From: Saccoglossus kowalevskii
Lineage: Eukaryota > Hemichordata > Enteropneusta > Harrimaniidae
NCBI RefSeq assembly: GCF_000003605.2
Contig: NW_003149274.1
Span: 28,192-74,375, forward strand
Direction: 5' to 3'
Length of the DNA stretch: 46,184 nucleotides
In this document: positions 25,001 to 37,974 of the stretch, one piece after another
Layout of the letters: each line of letters opens with the position of its first letter
How positions within the stretch are numbered: the stretch's first letter is position 1
Notes under the pieces: model-generated
Databases searched by the model: none
What the model saw: the letters and a program-made list of their open reading frames with translations, nothing else
What the model was told of the DNA's origin: nothing
Position numbers and translations under genes: made by a program

Positions 25001-27933
25001 AATATTTCATCCAGATGCCAGATATCTGTACTGGTGAAATCGTACATTCCTCACATTCTCTGGTTACTGTATATGTTGATGCTCTGCTTGCAAAAGCTAT
25101 TGTCTGTACGGACCAAGGTTGCACCACGATCTGTTTTAGATGCATCTGATTGTAAGATTATATTATCGTATTTGTTATAGGTATAGTAGTGTAGGACCAG
25201 AACGCGTCAAAACACTTTAGAAAGACCCCAATATAATTTAAAGACGACTGGTTATGGCAGAGTGAATTTATATGTGTTTCATTTTCCAGCTTACTGACTT
25301 CCTTACTGCCAATCTCATTGCAATAGATTCAAGTTTGCAAATCACAAAATAATGCTACGACTCTGAGACATAATGAATCCGTTTGTATACTGAAGAGTCT
25401 CTTTGCCATCCATCCGCGTTTGCAGAGATCAATGAAAACCTATTCGGTAGACCGCTACGTGTTTACTTGTCCACGCTATGTATGATTTAGTAATCAACTG
25501 TTTATGTTGAGTAGCTCATTTGTCTCCCGTTTTAACTTCGCTAACATTGTCGCAAATACTTGATTTGCTAGTTTAAATTGTACTGTACCGGGTCTTTTCT
25601 TGAAGTCACGCTGTAGGTCGTGTCGGAAAATAATTATCTATTTTCATAACATAAATTGATCTCTATTTATGTTATTTTTATTTAGAATACCTAAGAAAAA
25701 CTAATAAAAACTAATAAAAACTCAGCAAATTCCTGCTCCGAAAGAAGAACCAATGGAAGTTCGGTAGCATCTTCTACTGACATCTTGAACGTTTACAAAC
25801 AATAACTTTGGTCTGGCGCATGCTCACATGGTGTGATTAGTCGAACCTTTGCCTTATTGACGCCATGCCGGGAACAGTCTAGCCACTATCCAGGAACCGT
25901 GTAAAATTAGTCAATGTCACATAGTTCCGCATTGCGCAAGAACCGCACGTAATTTTAAAAGGTGAGTTAATACACGAGCAAGTGGTCCCCTTTAAAATGT
26001 CAATGAACGATGGCAGTATTATCAATAATTATTAAACGCCCTCTCGCAGTTGGATATAAAGATGTGGTTAAGAGAACAATCGCCCTGACCTCTTCCGTAA
26101 TATTTGCGATGAGTGATTGTAACCAAATTCCTGGACTTGTGCTAACATTGGTAGTATGTAATATAGTGTGACCTACGTTTAAGTAATTTTCTCCTTGAGT
26201 AGCATAATTTCTCTCATTATAATATTACTTTATCCACTGTGTACATATGGTTTGAAATTGGGTTGTGGATTTTGTTTATACAATAGTTTACATTAATCTT
26301 ACCCACTATTATAGGACATTCGCCCAAAGCGTGTACTTTCTCTCGGAATATTCCGAAAGAGGTTATTTTCGGTGGATCAATCACATAACGAAGGCGCGCT
26401 GCATTGAATCCACTAAAGTCTACATTGGACATAAACAAACTGATTGCCTAGTTTAAAATATAAAACATTAAACGATTAACGTCATCAGACTGATCCGTTA
26501 AAACTTGTCATATACATTGGATGATTTCCAACAGTAATATTATGTTTTAATAAATATATTTTAAAAAAGGTTATAAAATGCTAAATGAGCAGGATTAATG
26601 CTCCTTTATTATTTGCATAACGGCTGATTAAAACACTTCAAACACGTTTCCATACATTGAGATACTAGGAAACCCTATGGCGTCTCAAAATCGAATTGTA
26701 TATGTTATGAACAGAAGGTCGAGTTAAACTATAATCAATATGTTCAGCAGTAAAATTGTGATCTTATTCTGAGGTTTTGGTACCATTTTTACATCCCACC
26801 CACCGTACGCACAATCGAGAAAAAAACAAAACATGTTCGCATACACCGAGGAGAAATACGCATCCATACGATCAATTAACTTTTATTAATTTTTGAGTTG
26901 CCGTCGAACCGAATGCGGGAAATCACTAGTTCATTCTATAGGCCTTGATCTGTATCCCACAGTATAAAGCACGAAGGTCAAGGTGTATTAAGTTTTCCTT
27001 CGGTGACACACACACAGACAGACGGCCGTACATGCAATTCCATAGTGAGTAAATATTAAAGGTTGCAATAATATGATTAATAAAAGAAAAGTAGTTAAAT
27101 TTGTCACGACATTTCTAAAATAAACTTTTCACAGGATAATATAGAATATATTAAATTCAACGCACTATGCTGATAATTACGGTGACTAGCTTTGTACAAC
27201 GTTATAAACGTGTCAATCCCTAGATCACCACAAGTACTCCAACTACAAGTACACAAGCTCCACACTGTCGTGGCAATACTTATTATCCGACGGCTTTTGC
27301 TGATGTACAGTAATTTATTATTTCTTGGACATTAATATCAACGTGCCAACAATACCGTCAGGTTAATATACCATTCTGGTTCTTGAGGCGGAATGATATA
27401 TGCGCAATCATAAAAACCAGACCAGTCAAGCAAATATGTACTGTCAGTTTTGTTTTCCTAAGTAATTGAGTCGTATTATTAATACACGTACTGAACAAAA
27501 CTCAACATGTGTTCACTGAAATCCACGTGTGCTCTATGATAGCATCAGTATGCGTTTGATATTTTAAAAGACTCATACTGCCAGAAGGGCAAGGTTTCTG
27601 ACATGCCATATGTTAGGTTCTCATACCATATCCAATTTCCCCTGTGTTTTGACGGACCTAAAAAAGTGTGTAATATGAGAACATTTACTGTGTCTAGATG
27701 AACATGCGCAAACAGAAAACAGAATCTCTGACGTTACAGACAATCGCATACATAGAAGCCGAGTATTCATGATCAGCATGAATTATCAAGTTTTTTATCT
27801 TTCATTTGTTTATTATGTACTGTCCGCAAAGTTCAAAAGGAGCTGACATGGTTCCTTTTATTGAACGTCAGGACATATTCCAGGGCCGTTCAGCATTATG
27901 AGAAACGTATTTTTTTACCTAAAATGCTAACTA
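22067..27933 (+). repeat. Copy B of the large direct duplication
   Basis: Same orientation as copy A and collinear with it, with many small insertions and deletions. It lacks the two transposons found in A and so shows the pre-insertion sites. It has a 0.93 kb segment (23001-23928) absent from A, and about 110 bases (near 25627-25735) of A/T-rich extra sequence with repeated ACTAATAAAA. The block 26300-26460 is among the best conserved with copy A (18865-19020), yet the open frames there (26217-26438 minus, 26265-26456 plus) are not preserved in A. Confidence 0.85.
23001..23928. other. Copy B-specific 0.93 kb segment
   Basis: Sequence between TATTAAAATA (22991-23000) and AAGAAAAGCACAAT (from 23929) has no counterpart in copy A, where the flanks are joined near 15840. 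It includes overlapping open frames at 23347-23532 and 23469-23708 (plus) that I do not recognise. I see no inverted ends or clear target duplication, so it may be an insertion in B or a deletion in A. Confidence 0.55.
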
Positions 27934-30169
27934 GAAAGCACTTTGTGATTAATGACATGGTGATATATACATTATATATCTATAAAATATTTGAGCGGGC
28001 AGTCGGGCACGGGAATCAAACTCAAAATTTTCTCATATCTTTGATAAATACGAAGGTGGTGTGTGTGCTATTTACAGGACCTTGGTGTACATCCCACACA
28101 CTATATTTCAAGGACTTGATCTGCATCGCAGACACTGTATTGAAAGTAGAGCGGGATGCGGAATCTTAGTATTCTTAGAAATACTATTTCATTCACAATT
28201 TGTATGTCACTAAAACCTATCGGAAAACAATCACCTTTCAAACCATATGAAGTCTATTATGCAACTGGCATTTATTCGTTGTTGTTGCTCTGCTGTATTA
28301 CCTAATATGAGTGTTTGAAACGGGTATTTTGTTTAAGATGTTACAAGTCACGCGGTAGTTTACTTTGAGTCCTCCATTGAATAATACAATTCGATACTTA
28401 TCTGTGTCGTAGTTCTTGTGTGGTGGAAGAAAAGAGAAGAAGATGCGATTTCGAGCGCCGAATTCATGAGACACGTCATACCCCAGTGCAGTAGTAAGTA
28501 AGTCACGTGAATATAAACTCTCATTTTTAATGTATAGTGTATAGCGTGTGATACTACTTGACATGTGGTCTTGTAATCCACATTGGTTAAGTATATGTAA
28601 GTTACATACATACATCAGTTATGTTCAATGCTCTTAATAGACGCGAATATCTGACAGCCAGTAATTGTTGTTAATTGTTGTCATTACCACTATGCAGCGA
28701 TGTACATGCATGTGAAGACTACCTTACTGATTTATAGTTTTCTTGTGGAATTTCGGAATTCAAATACGTTGGTGTCAAAAATAAATTTAAAATAACGCTT
28801 TGGAATAATGATGCGTTGAATATTTAAATTACCATGTCATCTACACAGCTGACAGAAATGTTGGCAAGATTCATAATAAGGGCGAGTGTCATTTACGTTG
28901 TGTTATTGTCCACACAATGCACCTGCATTTCAATCGATACCGTGTCTACAACATATAAGTCAGAACAACCCACGCCAAATCAAATGAATCACTAAAAACC
29001 ATTTTCGCGTGATTAAAATATCGGGAACATTGCTCATTGCAATTTACCACGCTACGAATAATCATTTTATATATGACGCATATATATCGATTGTACCATA
29101 TCACATAGCATGACCTGCGTCACTGAAAAAATGCAAGCAAAACAAATTGTATATATTATAAAAATGTCAAGTGGTAGCCCTGGCTATACTTATAATACTG
29201 ACATATTCGTTTTATTAAGTCAGTCAAAATTACAGAATAAATGTTTGGCAAAAAATGGTATGACATAGTCTATGACATCTCGAATTATGCAGATTATGTA
29301 CAGAGCTGCACTTAAAAATAAACACTACTGGTATTTTTTTAAAATATCATCATTTGAAGGTGGGCAGCAGGCAGGCAGAGCCCTCTATTATAACATATAC
29401 ATGCAACAAATTGCTCCGCATATTTGCATTATTAATACTAGTCGATGACTAAGTGGACGAAAGGGCCGACAAAATACTAAATACAAACGCTTTTCCGAAC
29501 CACAACAAAACTGAAATACTCTGAACTAAAATATAATTTTTGGATTGAACGAAATCTCCTCAACTGGAATTATTAATTTGAAATATTTTCCATTTTGCGA
29601 TATATAATCTTAAAAGCGGTAAATACTGTACTCTAACTAAAACACATATAAGCTGATAAGCGTAATATCTAAAAAGGGTTTCAGTTTACTCGCAGAGGAA
29701 ACATTAAGTGGCGCTGTTTTTGTAACCCAACCTAGTTTCAATGAAATATACCCAAAAGGACCTCGAAGGAAACCAGAAGGATTACTAGAGTATACTTCGT
29801 TCCCAGTCTGTGCATCTTAAATATGTGTATGACGAAATCAATGGCATTTGTGACCTGGTTCGCTGTCAACCTTGAGCTAGATATGGTAAAATCACAGTAG
29901 CGACAATTAAGACAGCGTAACGATAACCCAGTGGAGTTCTTGTAGATTTTCAGAGAATTGCAATGCCACGTATGGAATACCTACTTTACTTGTCAATGAA
30001 CCTATCATTTATATTTTGAATTCAGAAACTTTATTTATATGTATATAAAGAAATGAAAATTTTATATATATTATAATATAATAATAATAATAAACCCTTT
30101 TCCAGTAGTTACTGTCCCTCAACATGTCAATAGACATGGCTGCCACAATTGAACAATTCTCACTAGCAG
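27934..30169. other. Intergenic DNA, nothing recognised
   Basis: The longest open frame is 105 codons at 28298-28615 (minus), with no recognisable domain or composition bias; I do not call it a gene. A GGGAATCAAACTC motif near 28012 is B-box-like on the minus strand but unsupported. Confidence 0.45.
30071..30092. repeat. (TAA)n microsatellite
   Basis: A short run of ATA/ATAA units within AT-rich DNA. Confidence 0.7.
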
Positions 30170-30610
30170 TCAATCTTGTGTAAAAGCCAGCCCTGGACTT
30201 GCGCAGAATACTCTTAAATTGAACGGAACGGAATACTTATTAAAATTACGTACCAAATAGTTGGCTCTTGCATAAAAAGACTTCATTTGACGCGTCATGT
30301 CACAACTATCATTGGTTAATGTGTTCACAATAACTCCTAGGTATAAATAATTACTAACGAAATCCAGCTTAGTACCATTAAGATAAACATAAGGAATACG
30401 TGTAATACTACTACGAGGAGGTAGTATATACATACACTTCGTTTTATCAGTATCGAATTAAATGTTATGAGCGTTGGCAAAATAACTACACTTAGTCAGC
30501 AAACGATTCAAGTACTTCACAGACGGGCATATTATAACTATGTCGTCTGCATACATTAATTTAGTATTGAATATACAAAAATCATTCACAAATCGAATAG
30601 TAATTGACTT
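30170..30610 (-). pseudogene. LINE reverse transcriptase fragment (C-terminal half)
   Basis: The minus-strand translation contains the reverse transcriptase active-site motif YADD (30542-30553) in the context LMYADDIVIICPS. About 45 residues later comes the thumb-like region with YLYLGVIV and DMTRQMKSFYARANYLVRNF, which is characteristic of non-LTR retrotransposons in invertebrates. An in-frame TAA at 30458-30460 interrupts the protein, and similarity fades after 30200. No 5' part, endonuclease or tail is attached. This is a dead fragment of a CR1/L2/RTE-type element; I cannot separate these clades by eye. It differs in family from the LINE at 35-36 kb. Confidence 0.8.
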
Positions 30611-32900
30611 GGTTCTTCAGTGGTTTATAGAAATATGCCAATGTTTATACCATTCAAATGATTTTTTTTAAATATTTATAATAGAGTAATTAGGGTAATT
30701 GTTGATTATATGTCAAATATATACATTACACCTTTATTTATACAGGACATGATTGCGAAATGTATGATATATTCATATTTGGTGTGAAATCTCATATACA
30801 ATATAATATATGAATAAACACACCAACGGCATAGCAAATCCGCGCATTGGAACTTTTAAATGCAAATTTTACGTCTTCGGTTATGCTCTTTTTTCGTGAC
30901 AGATTTCCATTCAAATAATTCTGATTCATACAGGTAAAAACTCGGCTTAATATATATATAATTGCTACAGCTTCATATACACGGGATTCTCTTAAGCACA
31001 AATTTTGTGTTAATAATACTATGCGTAACATCCAAGCAAAGACAGACAATAGTGGTTATGCATGTTATTCCAAACGTCAAGTTCTAAGTAACGACGTTCA
31101 AAATACCGAGCATATAAATACGTGTTCCCGTGTGTTAGTTGACAGTCTCTGTGGGGCTGAAAACACGCGAACATTATGTATAAGTGATGTGTACTATCGG
31201 CTGATGATTGTAAGGACCATTACACTGTCCGGTTTAATCAATGTCTCACGGCTGTAATGCCCACACTTGTCATTATTGAATGACCTGATATTATTGTTTA
31301 CGTTTTATTTTTCGCCTTTAGAGCTGGTAGTTGATTATTGGCAGTATACGGTATCTCTAGTTAGACATCGATTCTGTCTAAGTTTCATCAATGTCTATTC
31401 ATGTGTTATACCTGAACATAATTATTTCAGGAATCCAAAACCCAGTGAATTACTTTAAAAGGCGATGAATCCATGTTTGCAATGTATATTATAATTGGAA
31501 TAAAAAAACACTCAATTGAAAAAAATTAACCCAGTAAGATATAATATTTTGAATAAATGAATAGTTACTGTCTACATTTGGAAAATTCTATGTTTAACAC
31601 AACCTTGCTCGCGTCACAAACCATCGGCATCATGACAGTTACGGTATCAAGGGAAAGCTAGATTATGTTGGGAAAACAACAAGGCAATGAAATATGAGAC
31701 CCGCTTTGATTATAACATTTTTTGACGTCACTACTTTTTGTTAAGGTCGATGTTTATCGCAATAAGAACCCGAATGCGACGAAATAGCTCGAATCAACTC
31801 TTATCAGTCAAGCTTGATATTTTTATAGGTGTGAATTGACTATATAGACAAATGTTAGGCCACGTTTAAATTCGGAAAATAATCACATTTTCTTATTTTA
31901 TTATTTCAAAATTAGCTGAAAACAAATCAAGCAAACCAGGCATTTCACACATTGTGAACACATAAACAATGATTGACAGTATATTATTATTATTATTATT
32001 ATTCAACACAATGACATTACGGAAAGATTCAAATGCATTACACTATAAGCGGTTCAATAATACTTACCAAAAATTGCCTTCCCAACATATTACTGTGTGA
32101 TTAAGAAGGCGATATTGTAACATCTTTTTATTCTCCAACTACCTCCGGGATTCAAACCTAAGTCGGTGCATTATCGTTTTTTTTTATCATGGCAAAGGTC
32201 AACGTTGTCGGGGGAGTAGATTGCCTTTTAAACTACAAGATTTGCAACAGAACCATGAAAGGCCATATATTGTACATAGTTCTTTGAATGCGATTCGTAA
32301 TTAAATTCAGTCATTGTTCAAGCATCCAAATTCAAGTACATTCGACACTAGACATTCAATTAGACGGGAAAGACATTCTGTTTAGCAAAGAGTATGTTGC
32401 GCTTGCATTCTATGTCAATTGTAATACTATTAAGTATTACTTTCAATATATAGACCGATATTCTGGTATTCGGGAAATTTGTTCTGAATAGTAGCTGACC
32501 ACACTGTCGAAATTTTATTTCATCAGGTGATACGCATGTATACAAATCACTTGTACCCCGACTACGCGTACAGCGGAACGACAGCACGCTCGGAAAACGT
32601 GGTTGATTGTACTACTTTAGAAATATGAAAGAAAAAAAATAAACGCCTTCAGTGAAAATGTGATTGATCACAATAAATATTGCAGTATCAAAGCCTATGA
32701 TTTCTTAGAGCACTGTTGGCCATCATGCTGATTCTATACTTTAACATCTCCATGGTAACGGCGAGAAATTAGACAGTATCAAATGCAATTCATTGATTAA
32801 AAATTGTAATATTCAAAGATGTGAATGATTTAGTTTGTTTGAAAAAAAGGATTTGATTGCAAATGATACGAAGGAATGACTTATATTTTTTATTTTAATC
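30611..32900. other. Intergenic DNA with an (ATT)n tract
   Basis: No gene recognised. An ATT trinucleotide tract lies at about 31982-32003. Open frames at 31021-31257 and 31267-31458 lie end to end on the plus strand, but have no recognisable content. Confidence 0.45.
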
Positions 32901-32973
32901 ATCTTATTTTAACGCTTATATGTGTTTTTTGGTCTTCCTCTTAACAATTTCACTTACCTTGCCCCTGAAGGAA

Positions 32974-32975
<2 letters not shown>

Positions 32976-33052
<77 letters not shown>
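32976..33052. repeat. (TA)n microsatellite abutting an assembly gap
   Basis: At least 38 TA units running into the N tract at 33053. The true length is unknown. Confidence 0.95.
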
Positions 33053-33236
33053 NNNNNNNNNNNNNNNNNNNNNNNNNNNNNNNNNNNNNNNNNNNNNNNN
33101 NNNNNNNNNNNNNNNNNNNNNNNNNNNNNNNNNNNNNNNNNNNNNNNNNNNNNNNNNNNNNNNNNNNNNNNNNNNNNNNNNNNNNNNNNNNNNNNNNNNN
33201 NNNNNNNNNNNNNNNNNNNNNNNNNNNNNNNNNNNN
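33053..33236. other. Assembly gap (184 N)
   Basis: An N run directly following the TA microsatellite. The open frames that bridge it are artefacts. Confidence 0.95.
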
Positions 33237-34990
33237 TACGTATGGACGACTACTGATGGGGATGACATGGTTGCTGTGACAACATTGTTCACCTCTAACG
33301 CGTCTAACGTGCTTGGGTTTAGCTGACAAGTTGACAAATTTGCTGTCATCTAAACTAATCGTATGTCTTAAAGTACGACAATGAATATATCTGCAAAATT
33401 GATTGACTCTGATTTGACTGATATATACACTGTCATTAATTACACCATTGTGTAATAACCGTGGATTATTAAACGCAAATGTGTGATGAATACAATGCGA
33501 CTATAATCAAAATACAAAGCCAACACATTACAAAATATGGTCATGTCAATGAAAGAATGATATATTGATTCCATAGTTTACAACCGAAAGGTAATGTCTA
33601 TAAGGTGGTGACAATGTGGCATTAATAATAGAAGTTGATACTCAGTAAAGACTGCTCTCTACTAGCCTCGTAACTGATTTACAGATTGAGATAATGTAAT
33701 ATTATTTTGAATTCTATTATATCTTTAAACGCTATAGTATAGTCCATTTTATGACAGTGATCTGTTCCCCTACGTGATAATTGCGAGGTATAGATAACAT
33801 CAGACTAATATACGAGTTTGACATTTTTAAGAACAATTATCTAACATGCTTATCACTATAGTAGTGCACGTTTGAAAATAAAAAAATGAATTCAAAGTAT
33901 ATATCATAATTATGCCACGTTTGACAATGTTTAAACTTGTGGATTTTTGAAGAAAAACACGTTTGGCATTTTTTGTGACTCTACTATAAATAGTGGTGTT
34001 TCAAAAATGTGCGTTTTAAATGAAACTATTCATCAAAAAATGCTAAACGTGCATTTCAAAAAGGAAAAATTAATATCTTGCGATCTTTGAAAATTCTAAA
34101 CGTCAGACAGGCGTCCGGCGCCGGATTTTGAAATTGGAACGTCATGGTATATTTTGAGGTATAAACTACTATAGGTGGCGCCGTCTTATGTAATATTTGT
34201 AGTATGACAGAGTTTGCGCGTGATGTAAACTTATCGGAAATCGTTAAAAACATACGACATTTGTGTTTTTGTTATACAATCAGAAAACAGTTGTTCCATA
34301 TGCAAGAAACACAAGTTCTTTGTCATTACTTTTGCTATTACTATATTAATGTTATTTCAAAATTAACTGTGTCCGCATATAGACAGTGCACGTGGACCAA
34401 TGGAGGTTTATGGTCAAGATGGGTAACACCCGATTTAAACACCTCTCAGGGGGGACAGAAACACGCCAATTGCGCTGTTTTAGCCTGGCCGATCTATCGA
34501 AGAGATATGTGATATATTTCATATCGCAAAGCCCAAAAAGTCTGATATATAATAAGACGTTATCGACGCACTGATTTATCGTGTTTGTACACAACCTTGT
34601 TGACGCTAAAGTCAAAGTACCGAACGCTTGTCTGGAATACTATTGGTAAATAAATGCTCGCTAATGTGCCACATTGGTGTTCGAACGCTACGTGCGGTGG
34701 CTGCTGTGTGGTAACAGCGACACATAACTGACGGAAAACTGTCATTAATGCCGTGCTTCAGTGCCTGTAACGCTCATGCACTGGTAGAGGGCGAGATTTC
34801 ATGTTGTAACTGTTCAGGCGTTCTCTATTCTAAAAATAATTATTATAATCATTTTATTACCTAAAAGTTGATTACATAAACTTAAGTAGCTCTTTGCTTC
34901 ATTACATTTGTACGTTACAATATTCTATTGTCCACGTTGAAATGGGCAAAACACTATTAATTCACAAGTTTGGGAGAAATGCAAATGCAG
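33237..34990. other. Intergenic DNA with a small hairpin
   Basis: No gene recognised. At 33958-33975 (CACGTTTGGCATTTTTTG) and 34034-34051 the arms form an inverted pair with one mismatch, 58 bases apart. A second, weaker pairing of CTTTTTGAA-type sequence lies outside it. This may be a tiny fold-back element. Confidence 0.4.
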
Positions 34991-34994
34991 TTTA

Positions 34995-36105
34995 TGAATA
35001 AATTGCGCAATGAAATCGGAAACACTGACCAAAGTTTCAGTAAGTTAATCAGCATGTTGAGACACAGAAAGCAATTTAAAATCTAACGAGAATATTACTG
35101 AGAGCTGGGGCTGAAATGAATGTCTTGGGGAAGTTTTAATGACCAGGAAGGAAATGTTAATGACCAAAATGAGGATGCACTTACAAATTATAATATAAAT
35201 TGAAAATGTTGTTAAAGTATGTGTAAAACTAAAGCAAAAAAATATGAGTTTGAACAACTTAATATGTTGTTACATTGCACGCAGAACATTTTTGGGGGTT
35301 GGTTAAAGTAATTATGGATGGGAAATTGGCTGCTTCCCGGGGGCAATATTAGTTCAAAGAAATGTTGAAAGTAACATTTTAAATTAAAAGAACATGACTC
35401 TCATTGTGAGTTATGTAAATATAATGTGCCTTTAGCAGCAACAGTGACATTGCGTTGCAAGAGGTCACAAATTGTATCAAAAGGGATGGGAAAGCACCTG
35501 GCCCAGATGTAATTGTAAATGAAATGCTTAAGCATGGTGGTGACCAAGGTCTGTGCCATTTATTTAATTTTATTCCTTCGCAGGCAAAATATCCAATCAG
35601 CTGGGAAAAGGGAATTATTTTTCCGTGATATAAAAAGAGGGATATTAACAATCTCTCCGTGATATTTCGCTGTGGTCATCGTGAGTAAGATTTTTACTAA
35701 AATTATAAATGACAGTCTAGTAAAGTGGACTGTAGCAAATGACATTATTTGTGAGGCCTAAGAAGGTTTTCGTAAATGGTACAACACTTTTTCACAATAT
35801 GTTTTCAGTGCATTGTTTAGCCCAGAAATAGTTATCACGAAGTGGAAGGCGTATGTAATGAGTCTTTATTTATTTTTCGATAGGCTTTAGATCGTGTAAA
35901 ACATTCACATTTATTTTATAGACTTATCTCTCATGAATTGCACGGCAGAGTTCTAACAACCATGCGGACAATGTACAGCGAAATTAAATCTTGTGTTCGG
36001 TATGATGAGGGACTTACAGAATGTTGTATGCTAAACATTGTATGCTAAGCCCATTATTATTTAGTTTATTTATTAATGATTTATTTAGTAGTTCTCAACA
36101 TAATC
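34995..36105 (+). pseudogene. Decayed LINE, N-terminal half of reverse transcriptase
   Basis: Plus-strand translation shows the LINE landmarks in order: an FWGLVKVIMDGKLAAS-like segment near 35290, KRDGKAPGPDVIVNEMLKH (motif at 35488-35508), SWEKGIIFP near 35600, a DRVKHSHLFYRLISHEL segment from 35890, an MYSEIKSCVR segment near 35970, and LSPLLFSLFINDL at 36045-36083. These match fingers and palm motifs of non-LTR reverse transcriptases. Reading frames change at least once (35488 and 36045 are in different frames) and stops are frequent. The copy ends just before the position where the catalytic Asp-Asp motif should follow, so it is inactive. Confidence 0.85.
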
Positions 36106-37974
36106 ACTATAACATGGTTCTAATCACTATAGTCTATTGTATCTTCTCACTTCTAACTGTAAAACGTCATGGTTACCATGGTTACAGTGACTGATTATTA
36201 TAATGATAATTCACAGTACCCCTTACTTAAGGAAACCATATTAAAGGCACACCGCATAAATGCAATCTAAAATGCATTAGAAGACCCCTCGGGGAAAACC
36301 ACACCCTGTTAAATGTGATAACCGACAGTTTTCAATCCTTACTAGCTCCGATAGCGCTTGTTGTAAAATGTGGCAAATTGGCGAATACAAGTATTTTAAA
36401 CGTTTACTTTAATCTAACCAACATATACTGATAATTCACGTTATTTGAAAAGGTATCCCTTTCATGATTTTATTTGGCTGGCGTGAACTCAAAATTGTGG
36501 ACGGATAGATGTATTTAATGATATTTTAATCTTTCGCTGTCTTTTAAAAAATAACAACTATTTAGAACACAACATCTACGTATGTATAACAATGTAATAG
36601 CGCCAGTCAATTAATGAAATAATTAACTATACGGAAAAACTATATTTGTTATTAACTAGTACAAGAAGTCCACAAGAACAATGTCTACACAACAATTATT
36701 TCAAGAAATGTATTCGCTATTAAACTAAACTGAATATATATTGTATTTTTAGAATAATGCAAGCGCTATTTGCATCAAGGTGTCATGGTTACCTGTTCTT
36801 ATTGGTGCATCTTTGCTCATTGTGGTGGACGGAAACCTTGCATTGGTTGGATTAAATAGTAAGCAATGTTTGATATTGTTTTTATTTGTCTTAAACAGAG
36901 CATAATAAAAACAGCAACCCGTGGCATGTTTGAATAGCTGGTCGCTATATAGAATAAGATAATACAGGGTTTATTGATGTAGTATACTATGATACATCAA
37001 TGCATTACGTTATTTGATATAGTCTTTGACAATACACAACCGCGACAAGGCTGCAGAACCCCCCCCCCCCCATGAAACTCGCTAAATTTGCGGTATACCC
37101 GGGCCCTCAACATCGTTTCGAGTATAAAGACTATTCTGGGATATAACTGTTTAGGCCGCGGGCAGATGCATTTTAACGCGGAGAGAATTTTATCTCAAAA
37201 GAGTCCGGCTATTTAAAACCCGCCACCTCAAACATATTGATGTGTATTTACTGCAGAATTCCAGATTGTTGAAGTTGAGGCCTGTCAACTATCTTGTACG
37301 AAATGTGTATTCTCCTATCTCTGAACGGAATATGCTAGTACAGTTCACATCTGCGTGAATTTATATCCATTGTTCTTATACAATTTGCATACTGAATCGT
37401 GGCAGATGGTCCCTGTACGCAGGATCTGCGTAATGTTTAACTTATGAATATTCACGATTTATCTCAAAACATCGTATAGTTCAAAAGCCAGTGACATCGT
37501 TTTCAAACCATACATTTGTGATTTGTTCTTAGCACAGGAAAAAGTTTAAAAGTCCTGTTCATTATTATTTATAAAAACAAAGATATTTGACTCGAGAAAT
37601 GTCAAAAACGGAACCTTTAGTGTAGATAAAGTCCGACAATGGAAAATTGTGATTAATCGAGAAACACGAGGTGTGTTTTTATTCCCATAACGTACTAATA
37701 GAGGTACTATATCTAGCAGTTATAGTACACTTATCTCAAAATATTACCTATGGTAACACACAAATGAGCACAGGTATAACTTGAGGAGAAAATAGACTGC
37801 AAACTTGTCACAAATGTTCCCGAAGTCACCACATGAGATAACTCACTCGTGAATCCTTGATCGAGAATGGATACAACCATTATAGAGAGAGTAATTTTTT
37901 TAAATACCACGGATTATTTTTAATCATCACATGATCACGAGAAATCTCTTTCGCAGTTGTGACATTTAAATAGC
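36106..37974. other. Intergenic region upstream of the propeller gene
   Basis: No coding sequence recognised. It contains a 13-base C run (37059-37071). Immediately upstream of the gene, a CTCTTTCGCAG sequence (ending 37956) could be a splice acceptor for a 5' non-coding exon. Confidence 0.4.

Noticed and set aside
26217-26456. Overlapping 73- and 63-codon frames on opposite strands in copy B
   Set aside because: Frames are interrupted at the matching place in copy A; conservation there is at DNA level only.
28298-28615. 105-codon minus-strand frame
   Set aside because: No domain, no splice context, no similarity I can recognise, and a second frame overlaps it.
32916-33349. Long open frames on both strands across 32.9-33.3 kb
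   Set aside because: They are made of Tyr-Ile from the (TA)n tract and unknown residues from the assembly gap.
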